From: Bin55 sp009840545
GTDB lineage: Bacteria > Pseudomonadota > Gammaproteobacteria > Pseudomonadales > Azotimanducaceae
Reading direction: 5' to 3'
Length of the DNA: 64,000 bases
Assembly: GCA_965208815.1 (NCBI GenBank)
Contig: OZ242357.1
Location: 2,108,001-2,172,000, forward strand
Positions 8,163 through 19,000 of this stretch are shown in pieces. A model generated the notes under the pieces. That model saw only the letters and a program-made list of their open reading frames with translations, was not told where the DNA came from and searched no databases. A program made the translations under genes and the position numbers. The stretch's first letter is position 1, and every line of letters starts with the position of its first letter.

Positions 8163-10403
8163 ATGCGACACCTAATTACACTCCTACTTCTGCTGTTCTC
8201 GTTAAGTGCAATTCCCCAAGTCCTTGAGGAAATTGTCGTGACTGCAAAGAAACGAAATCAGTCAATTCAGGACGTGGGAATGTCTGTTGGAGTGATGCTG
8301 GACGAGGACATCGACCAAGCACTGCAAGGTGGAATCGCCGTATTGGGTCTCGCAAATCGGTTGCCTAGTCTGCACATCGAGTCATCCAACGGAAGACTAG
8401 CGCCAAGGTTCTACGTGAGAGGAATGGGAAATGTAGATTTTGACCTCAATGCATCTCAACCGATCTCGTTTATCTACGACGATGTGATTCTCGAAAATCC
8501 TGCCGCCAAGAGCTTTCCTCTGTTCGACATTGAACGCCTGGAGCTTCTTCGGGGTCCTCAAGGCACATTGTTTGGGCGCAACACCACTGGCGGAATTCTA
8601 AAGTTCGACTCAAAGAAACCAGCACCCCACTCCTCATCAGAATTCAGGCTGTCCTTGGGGGTACGAGACCACCTGAGAGCGGACATGGCTCTCAATCGAC
8701 CCCTAAACGATAGCAACATAAACGTTCGCTTTGCTTTCATGGCAAACTCTATCGGAGACTGGATCGATAACACAACACCGGGACGAGAGGTTTCCGATGT
8801 TCTAGGTGGGTTTGAAGATTACGCATTCCGTCTCCTTCTTGACGTTCAACCGACGGAGAAAACCAACGTCCTTCTCAATCTTCATGGTCGAGCGTTGGAC
8901 GGAACACCCACAATTTTCTATGCAAACGCCATTCGACCGGGAAGTGAAGGAGAGTTCGTCGATGGATTTAGTCGTGACAAGGTGAGCCTAGACGCTTTCG
9001 ACCAACACTTCCAAGAGTCAAAACAGTTGGGGCTGTTTGCCACGGTGAAGCACACGCTTGGTGGTATGTCTTTGGTCTCAATTTCCGGCATCCACTCAGT
9101 GCTGGACCAGATTTCGAGAGGCGATGTCGATGGTGGATATGGGTCCGTGTTTGGTGGAGTACTTCCTTCAGGACCAGGACCGGGAATTCCCTTCGACGCC
9201 CAGACAGCCGATACACTGGACAATCACTTGCAGATCACGCAGGAGCTCCGACTAGAAGGGAAGGTCGGTTCACGCCATTGGCTAGTAGGCTTTTACGCCT
9301 TTTTGGAAGACCTAGAAATCGAAACTTTCAATTTTGACTCGGTCTTCGTCCCTCACACCCTGAACGGCTATGTAAATCAAGTACAAGACACTCGTGCCTT
9401 CGCCCTTTTTGGAACCATCGACTTGATCTCCCAAGAAGATTGGGATGTGTCAGCCGGCATAAGATTGTCTTCGGACAGCAAAGATTTCACTGCGATACGC
9501 ACTCAATCTCCTCTTTCCTTTCTTGGAATTGAAGGAATCGGTCCTATCAGTGTGAGTCCAAGCGATACTGTCATGACTTGGGATGTGAGTGCGAACACAA
9601 AGATTTCAGCGGGTGTCAATGGATACGTGCGAGTCGCGAGAGGCCACCGAGCTCCGTCCATCCAAGGTCGCCTTCTCTTTCAGGACACCGTTTCAGTCGG
9701 CGACACAGAGTCAAACCTCTCGGTTGAAGTCGGCGCTAAAGCACTAACCTTTGACAACCGTCTTCGCCTACACGCTGCTTTGTACAACTATCGTGTGGAT
9801 GACTTCCAAATTACAAAGATTGGCGGAGTAGCAAACGTCAGCGAACTCATCAATGTCGCGACGCTTGTAGGTTCTGGCACGGAGATCGAGTTTGACTGGT
9901 TCTTGAACGAGTCTTGGTTAGTAACCGGCGGATTGAGTCTCAATTTCACAGAACTCAGCGACTCCGACCTTTCTGTAAACGGTTGCGGCTCTGCATCTTT
10001 GTTGAGCGGCTGTACAGTTACGGATCCACAGTTACCAAATGGTGAGTACCTAATTGACGGTAACAATCTATACAACTCGCCCGAGCGAATTGTTAACTTC
10101 TCGGTGCGCTACGAGAAAGCGCTTGAGATTGGAGACTTCGAAGTCGCTACGGATTGGGCGATGAGGAGTGCATTAAGGTTCACCTTGTATGAGAGTCTTG
10201 AGTACCGGGACGACGGAGCGATTGAAGGTGGGGCACGAGTTGGGATTCAACTCACAGGCTCACGACATCGCGTCTCATTCTTCGTACGGAACATTCTGAA
10301 TGACGAATCCATGATTGGATCGATAGACTTCAATAACCTGACAAGCATGTTGAACGCCCCTAGAACTTGGGGCATTGAGTACAAGCACCTTGCTCGTAAC
10401 TAG
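8163..10403 (+). CDS. TonB-dependent receptor
   Basis: A 746-aa outer-membrane receptor. The start chosen at ATG 8163 gives a clean signal peptide (MRHLITLLLLLFSLSAIPQ). An upstream in-frame TTG at 8070 would place this buried inside. Next come a TonB-box-like LEEIVVTAKKR, the plug domain with RFYVRGMGNVDF and IERLELLRGPQGTLFGRNTTGG, and a long barrel ending in WGIEYKHLARN. The style resembles the large sphingomonad/marine receptor family for sugars and other large substrates, not the siderophore type, but the ligand cannot be told. It stands alone; the next gene begins 216 nt later. Confidence 0.9.
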   Translation: MRHLITLLLLLFSLSAIPQVLEEIVVTAKKRNQSIQDVGMSVGVMLDEDIDQALQGGIAVLGLANRLPSLHIESSNGRLAPRFYVRGMGNVDFDLNASQPISFIYDDVILENPAAKSFPLFDIERLELLRGPQGTLFGRNTTGGILKFDSKKPAPHSSSEFRLSLGVRDHLRADMALNRPLNDSNINVRFAFMANSIGDWIDNTTPGREVSDVLGGFEDYAFRLLLDVQPTEKTNVLLNLHGRALDGTPTIFYANAIRPGSEGEFVDGFSRDKVSLDAFDQHFQESKQLGLFATVKHTLGGMSLVSISGIHSVLDQISRGDVDGGYGSVFGGVLPSGPGPGIPFDAQTADTLDNHLQITQELRLEGKVGSRHWLVGFYAFLEDLEIETFNFDSVFVPHTLNGYVNQVQDTRAFALFGTIDLISQEDWDVSAGIRLSSDSKDFTAIRTQSPLSFLGIEGIGPISVSPSDTVMTWDVSANTKISAGVNGYVRVARGHRAPSIQGRLLFQDTVSVGDTESNLSVEVGAKALTFDNRLRLHAALYNYRVDDFQITKIGGVANVSELINVATLVGSGTEIEFDWFLNESWLVTGGLSLNFTELSDSDLSVNGCGSASLLSGCTVTDPQLPNGEYLIDGNNLYNSPERIVNFSVRYEKALEIGDFEVATDWAMRSALRFTLYESLEYRDDGAIEGGARVGIQLTGSRHRVSFFVRNILNDESMIGSIDFNNLTSMLNAPRTWGIEYKHLARN

Positions 10404-10619
10404 TGTGATTGAGAATTCACTCTCGTATTCGAATGAATCTGAACTCTTAGCTTGATAACGGCGATTAAGACGAGCGTTTGAAACTGTATCTGGAGCCGAA
10501 CTCTGATAGGGAAACAGAACGCTAATCGTTGCAATAGCGTTCCAGTGCTGCAATCTAACAAAACCTAAAGCAAAAATTGAGAAAATCAACTTGTACCTAG
10601 GACCTGACAATCCAAGCTG

Positions 10620-12314
10620 ATGGATCATGTAGCAGCAAGTTGCGATGAAACAGGTAAGTGGAACAGAACCTCGCCACTCTCCATACTGTATTACTTTGGC
10701 TTGCGACCCGGAAAGATACTTGCAACGGTCAGAACGATTTTCCTAAGAGTTGCAATTCCATCTGGTCCACTTGTATACGTTGCGAGAGATAGTGGTCTTG
10801 GGTGGAAATGGTCTATCTTGATATCACTCTCCATTGTGTTTGTGTTTTATCTCGGCAGGGCACTTTGCAAATACCATTCATTTCTCTGGCTGTCAACTTC
10901 AGAATCTATTTCAGTCAAGTCAGGAATTTTTCACAAAGCTCAGTCTGACGTCAAATGGTCCAGAGTACGAGCAGTCAGCATAAGTCGCGACCCATTGCAA
11001 CGAAGGATTGGCCTTTGCTCCGTCGCGCTGGACACCGCAGGTTCGGCTGATGCTGAAATCTCAATTCCCAACGTACCCATCTCCGTAGCTCAGGAACTGC
11101 AAGCGAAGACGGGTGAGGATCATGGGCAATCAGAGTACATGCCACCGAATATCTCGCCGTCTATTGGAGAGGATTCGGTAGAGGATCACGTAAGTGAAAT
11201 TCAAATGGAGCAAAGTCGTGAGGTTCTGTTTCGACTCTCAATACTCGATCTCCTGAAGTCTGTCTTGTGCTCCCGCGGAGTGATTGCGTCGGTAATTGGA
11301 GGCTGGGTCAGTTTGGGATCTTTATACATCCTATTTCGCCACCTTTTTGCCCGGAACTCGGATAGCAACGACGATGGAATTCGAGACAGAGTTGTTGGTT
11401 GGATTACTGAACTGCCTCACGAAGCAATGTCAGATCTCGACACCGTGACGACGTGGCTTGCAAATAGTGTCGGGCTAGAGTTTCTTGAGTCTGAACCTGG
11501 AGAGGCCACATTCTTAGCCGCAATCGCCGTAGCACTTACATTCCTATTCTTCCTAACGACCACTTTTAGACGGGCAACCTCCAACTATGGGTTTGAATTA
11601 TCGGACGAGGATTCGCACTTGGTAGTCGCTCGCGGCCTCTTTACAAAAAACCAGACTCGAATCGAAAAACGACGCATCCAAGTCATCACGTATTCCATGA
11701 CCAATAGAGAACGTTGGTTTGGTCGAGGGACATTGCTGTTCGAGCAGTCTGAGAGCGAAGAAGATCACTCGATTCGTGTACCGTTTGTGGATGAAACCAC
11801 AGCAGACACTATTGTTCAACAAGTCTATGACGGTGATACCAAAATCCCGTCTTTGCATACCAAAGCAAGAGACTACCATCGCATCTCTATCGTGAGTTTT
11901 TTCGTTGAGCTGATCCACCGAGTCCTGATTTGGGCTCCACTTTGTCTATTGGCGGTTTCAACCGTGGTGCCGTACTTTCGCCAGTTCTTGTGGCCTTACG
12001 CATTGTTGCTTCCATGTTTCTTCGGGCTAGCCTCTTGGCTGAAATGGATAAAGACAGGTTATGTAGTCAATAGGGACTTCCTAGCCAGAAGAGGCGGTGT
12101 ATTTCGTCGCAATGTCAAGCTCGTACAAGTAGAAAAGGTACAGACAATCCGCATGAGACAAAACATGATTCAAAGGATGCGTGCTACATCGAAATTGTCA
12201 CTCTTCTATTTAGGTGGAGACATCTCCATCCCGTATCTCAATGTGTGCAAAGCCAATGAATATAGGACGAACGTATTAGAGAGAATCAGAACCAGGAACA
12301 TCTCATGGACATGA
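10620..12314 (+). CDS. Membrane protein with three bacterial PH (bPH2) domains, YdbT-like
   Basis: A 564-aa inner-membrane protein. Three repeats carry the bPH2/DUF304 pattern of a hydrophobic strand, GxxxR/K and a Q/R-V-x-x-I/V motif: about residues 92-155 (SGIFHKAQSDVKWSRVRAV), 335-395 (RGLFTKNQTRIEKRRIQVI) and 485-545 (GGVFRRNVKLVQVEKVQTI). Hydrophobic segments lie between them. This resembles the YdbT/YdbS pair of Bacillus, whose role in membrane stress is only partly known. No Shine-Dalgarno sequence is obvious before ATG 10620. The stop overlaps the start of the next PH-domain gene by 10 nt, so the two are translated together and probably form a complex. Confidence 0.8.
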   Translation: MDHVAASCDETGKWNRTSPLSILYYFGLRPGKILATVRTIFLRVAIPSGPLVYVARDSGLGWKWSILISLSIVFVFYLGRALCKYHSFLWLSTSESISVKSGIFHKAQSDVKWSRVRAVSISRDPLQRRIGLCSVALDTAGSADAEISIPNVPISVAQELQAKTGEDHGQSEYMPPNISPSIGEDSVEDHVSEIQMEQSREVLFRLSILDLLKSVLCSRGVIASVIGGWVSLGSLYILFRHLFARNSDSNDDGIRDRVVGWITELPHEAMSDLDTVTTWLANSVGLEFLESEPGEATFLAAIAVALTFLFFLTTTFRRATSNYGFELSDEDSHLVVARGLFTKNQTRIEKRRIQVITYSMTNRERWFGRGTLLFEQSESEEDHSIRVPFVDETTADTIVQQVYDGDTKIPSLHTKARDYHRISIVSFFVELIHRVLIWAPLCLLAVSTVVPYFRQFLWPYALLLPCFFGLASWLKWIKTGYVVNRDFLARRGGVFRRNVKLVQVEKVQTIRMRQNMIQRMRATSKLSLFYLGGDISIPYLNVCKANEYRTNVLERIRTRNISWT

Positions 12315-13414
12315 GCCCGACTACCGGATTGAAGACATCGGCAAATCCAGACCCGTTGGGAAAAGACTCGTCGTGGAACGCTCTGTCGCGAAAGTATGTT
12401 CTTAAGAGCGTTGTAAGGGTCTTGGTTACAACCTTCGTTGGAGTAGCACCGATTCTTTGGATTGTCGGATGGGTGGTCAAGTGGTCATACGCACTCGATG
12501 AATACCCGATTTTTGCCCTGAGTTGTATTTTGGGAATTCAGTTGATCTTGCGTGCTTGCTATGCGCCTCTGAATGCATTGAAGACTAGGTATGCCGTCTA
12601 CGATGATTGCATCTACCACAAAGGAGGTGTACTGGATAGATGGGAGCATGTGGCTCCAATCTCAAGGGTTCAACAAGTCTCAAGCTGTAGCGGACCATTG
12701 GACCGGGCAATGGGACTAAGATCAGTAGAAGTGAAGACTGCAGATGGAACAGGCACATCGATTGATGGATTGGATATTGGTGTTGCAGAAAGACTGCGGG
12801 ACTATGTTGGAGGACAGATAAAGGTACCGATTCAAGATGAGATTAGTCCATCAGACGACGTGCCCCACCACTTGGAAACTCCCGTGGACTCAACAAGTCA
12901 GGCAAGTGGATTTGTCCATATCGAGTCGTTGCCACGGTCTCAAGAAGTAACTTGGTTGAGGTTTAGGTGCCATTTACGCAACATCGTAGGCGTATTGCCG
13001 ATGACTCTATTCGCGTGGCCGCTCGCCATACTCTTCACCACATTTATGTTCTTTGAGCTCATCGAAGCTAACCAGCAAACCATAATAGACCTGATTGGAA
13101 CTCTATTTTTCCTATCTTGGGGAAGTGTTGTATTGGTGGGTTTGGTGTATCCACTGATCGAGGTTCCATTACGTGGAGTGGCCCTACGTTCTGATGATGT
13201 GCTATTCAAGAAAGGCGTGCTAACTCGAAATGTGGAAGTAGTACCGTTCTCCTGTATCCAAAATGTAGAGTCGAATCAAGGATTTCTGGATCGGCGCTAT
13301 GGTTTGAGCAACTTATCGATCTATACGACAGCGTCTAATACCGCTCTTAAAGGATTGGATACTCACACCGCAAACTACCTGCGAGAGGAGATCCTAAAGG
13401 CCGCCAAGGTGTAA
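12305..13414 (+). CDS. Membrane protein with two bacterial PH (bPH2) domains
   Basis: A 369-aa partner of the preceding gene. After a short polar N-terminus come membrane helices (about residues 37-80). A bPH2 domain (about 95-165, GGVLDRWEHVAPISRVQQV) is followed by a variable linker, two more hydrophobic segments (about 225-285) and a second bPH2 domain (about 300-355, KGVLTRNVEVVPFSCIQNV). The 10-nt overlap with the upstream frame indicates an operon. Both members have several domains, unlike the small-plus-large YdbS/YdbT arrangement, so they may have arisen by duplication. Function unproven. The 208-nt gap after it separates it from a convergent receptor gene. Confidence 0.78.
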   Translation: MDMSPTTGLKTSANPDPLGKDSSWNALSRKYVLKSVVRVLVTTFVGVAPILWIVGWVVKWSYALDEYPIFALSCILGIQLILRACYAPLNALKTRYAVYDDCIYHKGGVLDRWEHVAPISRVQQVSSCSGPLDRAMGLRSVEVKTADGTGTSIDGLDIGVAERLRDYVGGQIKVPIQDEISPSDDVPHHLETPVDSTSQASGFVHIESLPRSQEVTWLRFRCHLRNIVGVLPMTLFAWPLAILFTTFMFFELIEANQQTIIDLIGTLFFLSWGSVVLVGLVYPLIEVPLRGVALRSDDVLFKKGVLTRNVEVVPFSCIQNVESNQGFLDRRYGLSNLSIYTTASNTALKGLDTHTANYLREEILKAAKV

Positions 13415-13622
13415 AACAAACCTTATCGGGAAACTCTCGAAACCCGATTCTCCAATGCTCAGTACGATGCGGGACATGCCTCAGCAGTCACGTGTGGTGG
13501 TGCTGAAACCGACTACTCTTACTTGCAGACGTCTATACAGTCTCGGTTAAACCACCCCTTTCTCTTTTCCAATTCTTAGCGACCATGCTATTGAGACTGG
13601 TCTCGCATCAAACACTGTTCAA

Positions 13623-15905
13623 TTAGTTTTGTAGATTGAATCCGATTTCTATCGAGCGTCCAGGAAGTGGCACTTGATCTTTGACCGGAGACGTGTGTGG
13701 TCGTCGCTCTGCGTCCAGAAGATTCTTGCACTGCAAAAACACTCGCGCCCAACTGTCTGCAAATGCGAACTTGTACTCAACGTCAAGCGTTATGTCAGTG
13801 TAAGCATCCGTGGGGAGAATATTGTCAGCCGTATCGCTCACTTCCGTATGGTATTCAATCGTGCCTGCCAAGATTAGGTCTCCTCGGTGAGCCTCAACTA
13901 CACCTCTGAACCTGTCCGCAGGTTCCCGTGGCGAAGCGTCATTTCCTGGAAGATCGATTTTCGCTTCGACGAAATCGTATCCGAGCAGCGTCTCAACGAG
14001 CCAGCCGTTGCCTTCGTAGAGCAGGTAGTTCAATGAAATGTCGCTACCCATAAAGGAAGCATCCTCCTGCGTGTACTGAAATACGGGCAGTTCATCTTCA
14101 ATTTCGCCTGTTGGAGTGCCATAGATGTAACCGTCCGCCCACCGAAGGTATCCAGTTACTTTGGCACGCAAAGAGCCCTCCTCGAATTCAAGCGATGCGT
14201 TGAGAGAGTGAATATTCTCGTTCTCTAGACTCGGGTTAGGCTCTAGGTGGCTTCCAATCGCCAAATGCACTCCTTCGACATAGAGCTCATCGGCCAAAGG
14301 TGCTCGAGAAGAGTAGTCGTAAGATCCGTCGAGAACGAGACCCGGTTGCAGCGAGCGGGAAAATCCACCGGAAACGTTGAACAGATTGAAGCTCTTGTCG
14401 CCTTCAGGTTCGTAGTCGACAGTCACACTTTCAAGCCTTAACCCGACTTGGTAGTGAGTTCCATCCCGTTCCGTATGACCCACCCAAAAAGCACCAAAGC
14501 TGGATGTAGTAATCGGGTCTGAGTTGACTCCTTCAGACGCGAAGACGAACTCACTGCTATTGAAGTTTCCCCCGACCACATGAGTCCAATCGTTGAGCTT
14601 CTCTAAGGTAAGTAGAAGCCGTGTATCCATTGCATCGCGACGCTTGAACGTTGTTTCAACAACCGAGTCCGCAAGTTCATCGTGGACGTAGTCGCTCAGA
14701 CCCAATCGCCATTTCAACTCGTCCACATACTGGAATGGTGTGTTCAAGCCCAACTCCGAGTCGAAACGAATGTAGTCCAAGTCAATGACAACACGTTCTG
14801 CTTCTTCGTGTCCTTCCTCGTGATGTTCTTCTTCCTCATGTTCTTCTTCGCCCTCATCATGATGTTCCTCTTCATCATGATGATGTTCTTCTTCATGGTG
14901 GGCATGTTCCACAGGAATGCCAAAGATTGCGTCAGAGGTCGAAACCGAGACACCCGCATATCCCCAGTCTCTCACCCAAGAGAGACCTGCGGACAATCCA
15001 CGATTCTCGATGTCACTATTGGGCAGGGTGCCACACTCGTTCTCGATATGTTCATCTTCGTGCTCACCCTCATGTTCGTCCTCGTGATCGTCCTCGTGAT
15101 CGTCCTCGTGCATCTCTTCCTCTTCTTCACGGTGATGCACAAGCCGATCCGAAAGCGCACAACCAGGAATCTCGTACGAGTCCGCTTGCCGGTAGAAAGT
15201 GTCGAAGTGCAGAATTAGATCCTCAACACTAATGTCCGCTCTTCCCGCAAGAAAATTTCTTCCACCGTTGTCACGAGTCCGCATCTCGAAGCGATAATTG
15301 GTGGGATCCTCGGGCACTTCGCTAAGGATCCGGCCAGTCTCGGTATTGATAACACCACCTGAGGAACCTGAACCAAAAAGCAGCGTGTTTGGTCCCTTCA
15401 GGACTTCAATCTGCTTCGCGAAAAAGGGATCGACAAGAGGCGGATGGTCTCCAGGATAACTAGCCACGTCCATCGGTCGCAAGCGATCATAGAGAACCAA
15501 AATCCGTGGTCCATCCATACCGTGAATCACGGGATGAGATACGCCAGGCCCGTAAGAAGCGCTACGAGCTCCAGGTACTGAAGCAATGACATCAGCCAAG
15601 TTCTCGACACGAACGCGATCAAGATTGTTGTAATCGATTGAAACCACATCAATGTTGCCAATTGCTCGCACGCCTGCGCCCGACAGCGGATGAGCTACAA
15701 CCCTTACTTCTTCAAGAAGAGATGGAGCACTCGCGGCAGGTTGATCATCTTGACTTTCTTTCTCAGCGTCTTGTTGGGCTGATGTTTCTTTCGTATCAGC
15801 ACTAGCATTGACTGACAAAAGGCAAACAACCAGTGCTACAAGACAAGAACTCGTCAGAGCACTTACTTGCAAACGGAGTCCTAGAAGATTCTTCCTACCA
15901 AACAT
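13623..15905 (-). CDS. TonB-dependent receptor with His/acidic loops, ZnuD-like
   Basis: A 760-aa outer-membrane receptor: signal peptide within residues 1-36, TonB box region near LLEEVRVVAHPL (63-74), and a plug with HGMDGPRILVLYDRLRP and IEVLKGPNTLLFGSGSSGG. Two segments consist almost only of His, Glu and Asp, about residues 257-290 and 334-370. C249 and C291 bracket the first and could form a disulfide. Such metal-binding loops mark the ZnuD-type zinc receptors of Neisseria and relatives, so zinc or another divalent metal is the probable cargo; this is inference. It lies downstream of the RND gene on the same strand after a 179-nt gap holding palindromes, so it may have its own control. 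Confidence 0.85.
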   Translation of the reverse strand: MFGRKNLLGLRLQVSALTSSCLVALVVCLLSVNASADTKETSAQQDAEKESQDDQPAASAPSLLEEVRVVAHPLSGAGVRAIGNIDVVSIDYNNLDRVRVENLADVIASVPGARSASYGPGVSHPVIHGMDGPRILVLYDRLRPMDVASYPGDHPPLVDPFFAKQIEVLKGPNTLLFGSGSSGGVINTETGRILSEVPEDPTNYRFEMRTRDNGGRNFLAGRADISVEDLILHFDTFYRQADSYEIPGCALSDRLVHHREEEEEMHEDDHEDDHEDEHEGEHEDEHIENECGTLPNSDIENRGLSAGLSWVRDWGYAGVSVSTSDAIFGIPVEHAHHEEEHHHDEEEHHDEGEEEHEEEEHHEEGHEEAERVVIDLDYIRFDSELGLNTPFQYVDELKWRLGLSDYVHDELADSVVETTFKRRDAMDTRLLLTLEKLNDWTHVVGGNFNSSEFVFASEGVNSDPITTSSFGAFWVGHTERDGTHYQVGLRLESVTVDYEPEGDKSFNLFNVSGGFSRSLQPGLVLDGSYDYSSRAPLADELYVEGVHLAIGSHLEPNPSLENENIHSLNASLEFEEGSLRAKVTGYLRWADGYIYGTPTGEIEDELPVFQYTQEDASFMGSDISLNYLLYEGNGWLVETLLGYDFVEAKIDLPGNDASPREPADRFRGVVEAHRGDLILAGTIEYHTEVSDTADNILPTDAYTDITLDVEYKFAFADSWARVFLQCKNLLDAERRPHTSPVKDQVPLPGRSIEIGFNLQN

Positions 15906-15971
15906 ATTTTGTTTCCTCTTTGTTGATGCCTCGTATCACATTTCGCGATCAACGTCTGACTGGGTCCTTGA

Positions 15972-15992
15972 GCGATTGTGATTACAAATCGC
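15972..15992. promoter_or_regulatory. Imperfect palindrome upstream of the ZnuD-like receptor
   Basis: GCGATT and AATCGC form matching 6-bp ends of a 21-bp imperfect dyad, 67 nt before the receptor start. Its size and position suit a metalloregulator site (Zur or Fur type), but it does not match a consensus I can vouch for. Confidence 0.3.
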
Positions 15993-15995
15993 ATC

Positions 15996-16027
15996 TACAC
16001 CATGCTGGATCGCGACCGCATGGTGTA
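15996..16027. repeat. Perfect 10-bp inverted repeat between the RND and receptor genes
   Basis: TACACCATGC and GCATGGTGTA face each other across 12 nt. No T-run follows on either strand, so it is not a standard terminator. It could be an operator for the receptor gene or an RNA structure separating it from the RND operon. Confidence 0.5.
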
Positions 16028-16084
16028 AGTAAGCTTGAACTGCTTTGATAGATATAAGGTAGGTTACACCTCATGTCAAGAGAG

Positions 16085-19000
16085 CTAACGCCTAAAACGA
16101 CCGAAGAATCTTCCAATATCGTCAAGAATTAGGTATAGACACGGAAGCACGAGCAACGAACCAATGGTCGATGCGGCAAGCCCGCCAATAATCGTCATGG
16201 CCATTGGTTGTCGCAGTACTGCGCCCTCGCCACCGCCGAACAACAATGGCGTTAGAGCCAGTGTCGTTGTAAGCGTTGTCATTGTTATTGGTCTCAAGCG
16301 GATTCCGGCAGCTTCCGACAGTGCTTGAATTCTCTCCTTCCCGTCAGCCATTAGTTGGCGAGCGGTAGCAACCAAGAGTACCGCATCGTTCACGGCGACT
16401 CCAGCCAAGACGATCAAACCCAACATAACCATCACGCCTATGGGCTCACCAAAAGGTACCAGTGCTCCAGCGACTCCGATTAGTCCCACAGGAATGGCGT
16501 ACAGAATCGTTATGGGTTGCAACAGCGATTCAAAAGAACCAGCAAGTACTAACAAGACCAATAGCAGAGCCAGAATGCCCGCCAATTGAAGCTCCCCAAA
16601 AGTCTTGGCACGCTCTTCTTCCTCCCCTCTAAGCGCTATGGTCATGCCTGTCGGCAAAGGTTTGTCTTTCAAGACTTCGTTCACCGAATTGATCGCTTGT
16701 GGTTGCGTGAATCCCTCGTTTACCAACGCAGTCACTTGAGCAACCCGGCGTTGATCCCTTCGAAATATCTCTCGAGCTCCTGTGACTTCTTCGAATTTTG
16801 CTATTTCTCCAATGGCTACTTTGCGGCCTCCGCTAGCGAGGAATACCACATCATCTAATTCCTCCTTGTGAACTGTTTCCATCCTTAGCATCACTGGATA
16901 CTCTTCGTCCCCCACCGAGAGGTAGGTCACGTTTTGGCCATCGAGATTGGATTGAAGAACACTCGCGACCGTGTTCATGTCTATTCCTAGAGCATCCGCA
17001 ACAGCGTGATCTAAACGCACTCTGAGTTCTGGCGGTCCTCCCTCAAACGAAGAGCGCACGTTCCAGAGCTCAGGAAGCGCAACCATGGCCACTCGGATCT
17101 CTTCGGTGATATCCCGGAGATCAGAAAGCGTATTACCTGAAATCTCGACTACCACCGGAGCCATTCCGGTATCCAAAGCCTCGCTCAACGCAGACCTGTT
17201 GAGTTCCCACTCGATCTCCGTATTTGGAATCTCGTCAAGGTCATCGGACATCGCTGCAGCAAACGCCTTGCCCGGTGGAGCCTCGTCCGTCAAACGCACT
17301 ATCAACCGAGCCGTGTTTTCCTCCGTCATTTCTTCACGGATGACTCGATCGTCATCTGGCAGCCTCCCAATTTCTGCCAATGTAGCATCGATATACTCGG
17401 GTGCACCTATGCGAATTGACGACTCAATACCCTCGACAAGCTTCGCCGTGGATTCCACGCGCTGACCGCTTGGACCAATTATTCGCACTGAAAATTGTTT
17501 CGGATCGGACGGCGGCAAGAGTTCCGTGCCTAGACCCAACAGTCCGTACACAGCTCCTCCCACGGCCACGGCGGAGATCAATACTATGAGCCACGGCACT
17601 CGCAGAAAACCTGACACCATGCTCTCCAATCCTCTACGTAAGGGGTGGACTTTTTCTGCCACAACATTACCTAGTTCATCCCGTTTCGCTGGCTCAAGAA
17701 ACCACTGTCCGAGAGCTGGAATGAAAAACACAGCAACAGCCAAGGAGGCGACAAGCGAAATCACAACTGTGAACGCGATTCCATCAATCAATCGAGCAGC
17801 AAGCCCCTGAACGAAGAAGACAGGGATAAATACAACGCAAGTGGTCAATGTGCTGGCTGTGATCGCACCTGCCACCAGCCCCGTTCCTTTACGGGCTGCA
17901 TCCACTGGAGAATCACCAGCTCGAATTCTGCGATACATCGACTCGACCACAACAATCGCGTTGTCTACGAGCATCCCAGCACCAAGCGCCAAACCACCTA
18001 GGGTGACGATATTAAAACTGTAGTTGCCAAAGTGCATGAAGAATATTGCAGTGAGAATCGATACCGGCACCGCAAGACTAACGATAAATGTGGCCCCAAT
18101 AGATCGAAGAAAGAACGCAAGAACAACAATGGCGAGCGCAATACCTACCAACGCGGCAAAACGCAAGTCATCGAGTGCATCCACTACAAGAGTTGCGTTG
18201 TCGGTGATCATATGAACTTCGACGTCCGGTAGGTCCTCACTCAAACCAGTCATGGCTTCGGTGATAGTTTGGGACACGGAAACCGTATTCGCACCGGCTT
18301 CCTTGTAGATTGATAGCCCTACGCCTTCCTGTCCGTTCACCATGACGATGTGATCGATTTCGACAACTCCGGGAACTACGTCGGCTACGTCTTTCACTCT
18401 CACTGCAACACGTGAGCTACCTTCGATGTTCATGTATCTGACAATTACGTCTTCGACGTCGCCCGCGTCCTCGAATCGCATGCGACCTCGTACTGTAAAT
18501 ACGTTGCCACGGTCTTCCAAAACTCCAGCGTTTATGTCGCGATTTTCCGAACTGATTCTTCCTGCTATTTCACCCAGTGAGATTCCAAACGCACTCGCAC
18601 GATACTCATCGAAAATGACGCTTATCTCACGTTGCCGTCCTCCTGTCACCTGAACTTCCGCTACCCCTGTAAGAGCTTCCAACGAAGTTGCAAGCTGTCG
18701 CCGAGCAATTTGGCGAAGTTCGACAAGATCGGGGTCTCCAGACGGAGCAACCAGTCCCAAAATCAAGATCGGTTCCTGACTTGGATCGAACCTCTTTACG
18801 AGTACTTCGTCAACTTGTGGATTAGATTCAAATCCACCAACAGCCTTTTGAACATCTATAAGACCGGTATCGATGTTGGTATCCCAATCAAAGTGAACGG
18901 TAGCTATCAAGCGCCCAGTCCGGGCTACCTGCTCAACGTCCACCACGCCTCGAACACTGTATAGTTGAGACTCCAGTGACTCCCCGTAGAGACGTTCCAT

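Noticed and set aside
14682..15218. 178-aa plus-strand frame with a Phe/Met/Leu/Val-rich, membrane-like translation
   Set aside because: It is the complement of the His/Glu/Asp repeats of the receptor (CAT/GAA/GAT codons read as hydrophobic residues on the other strand).
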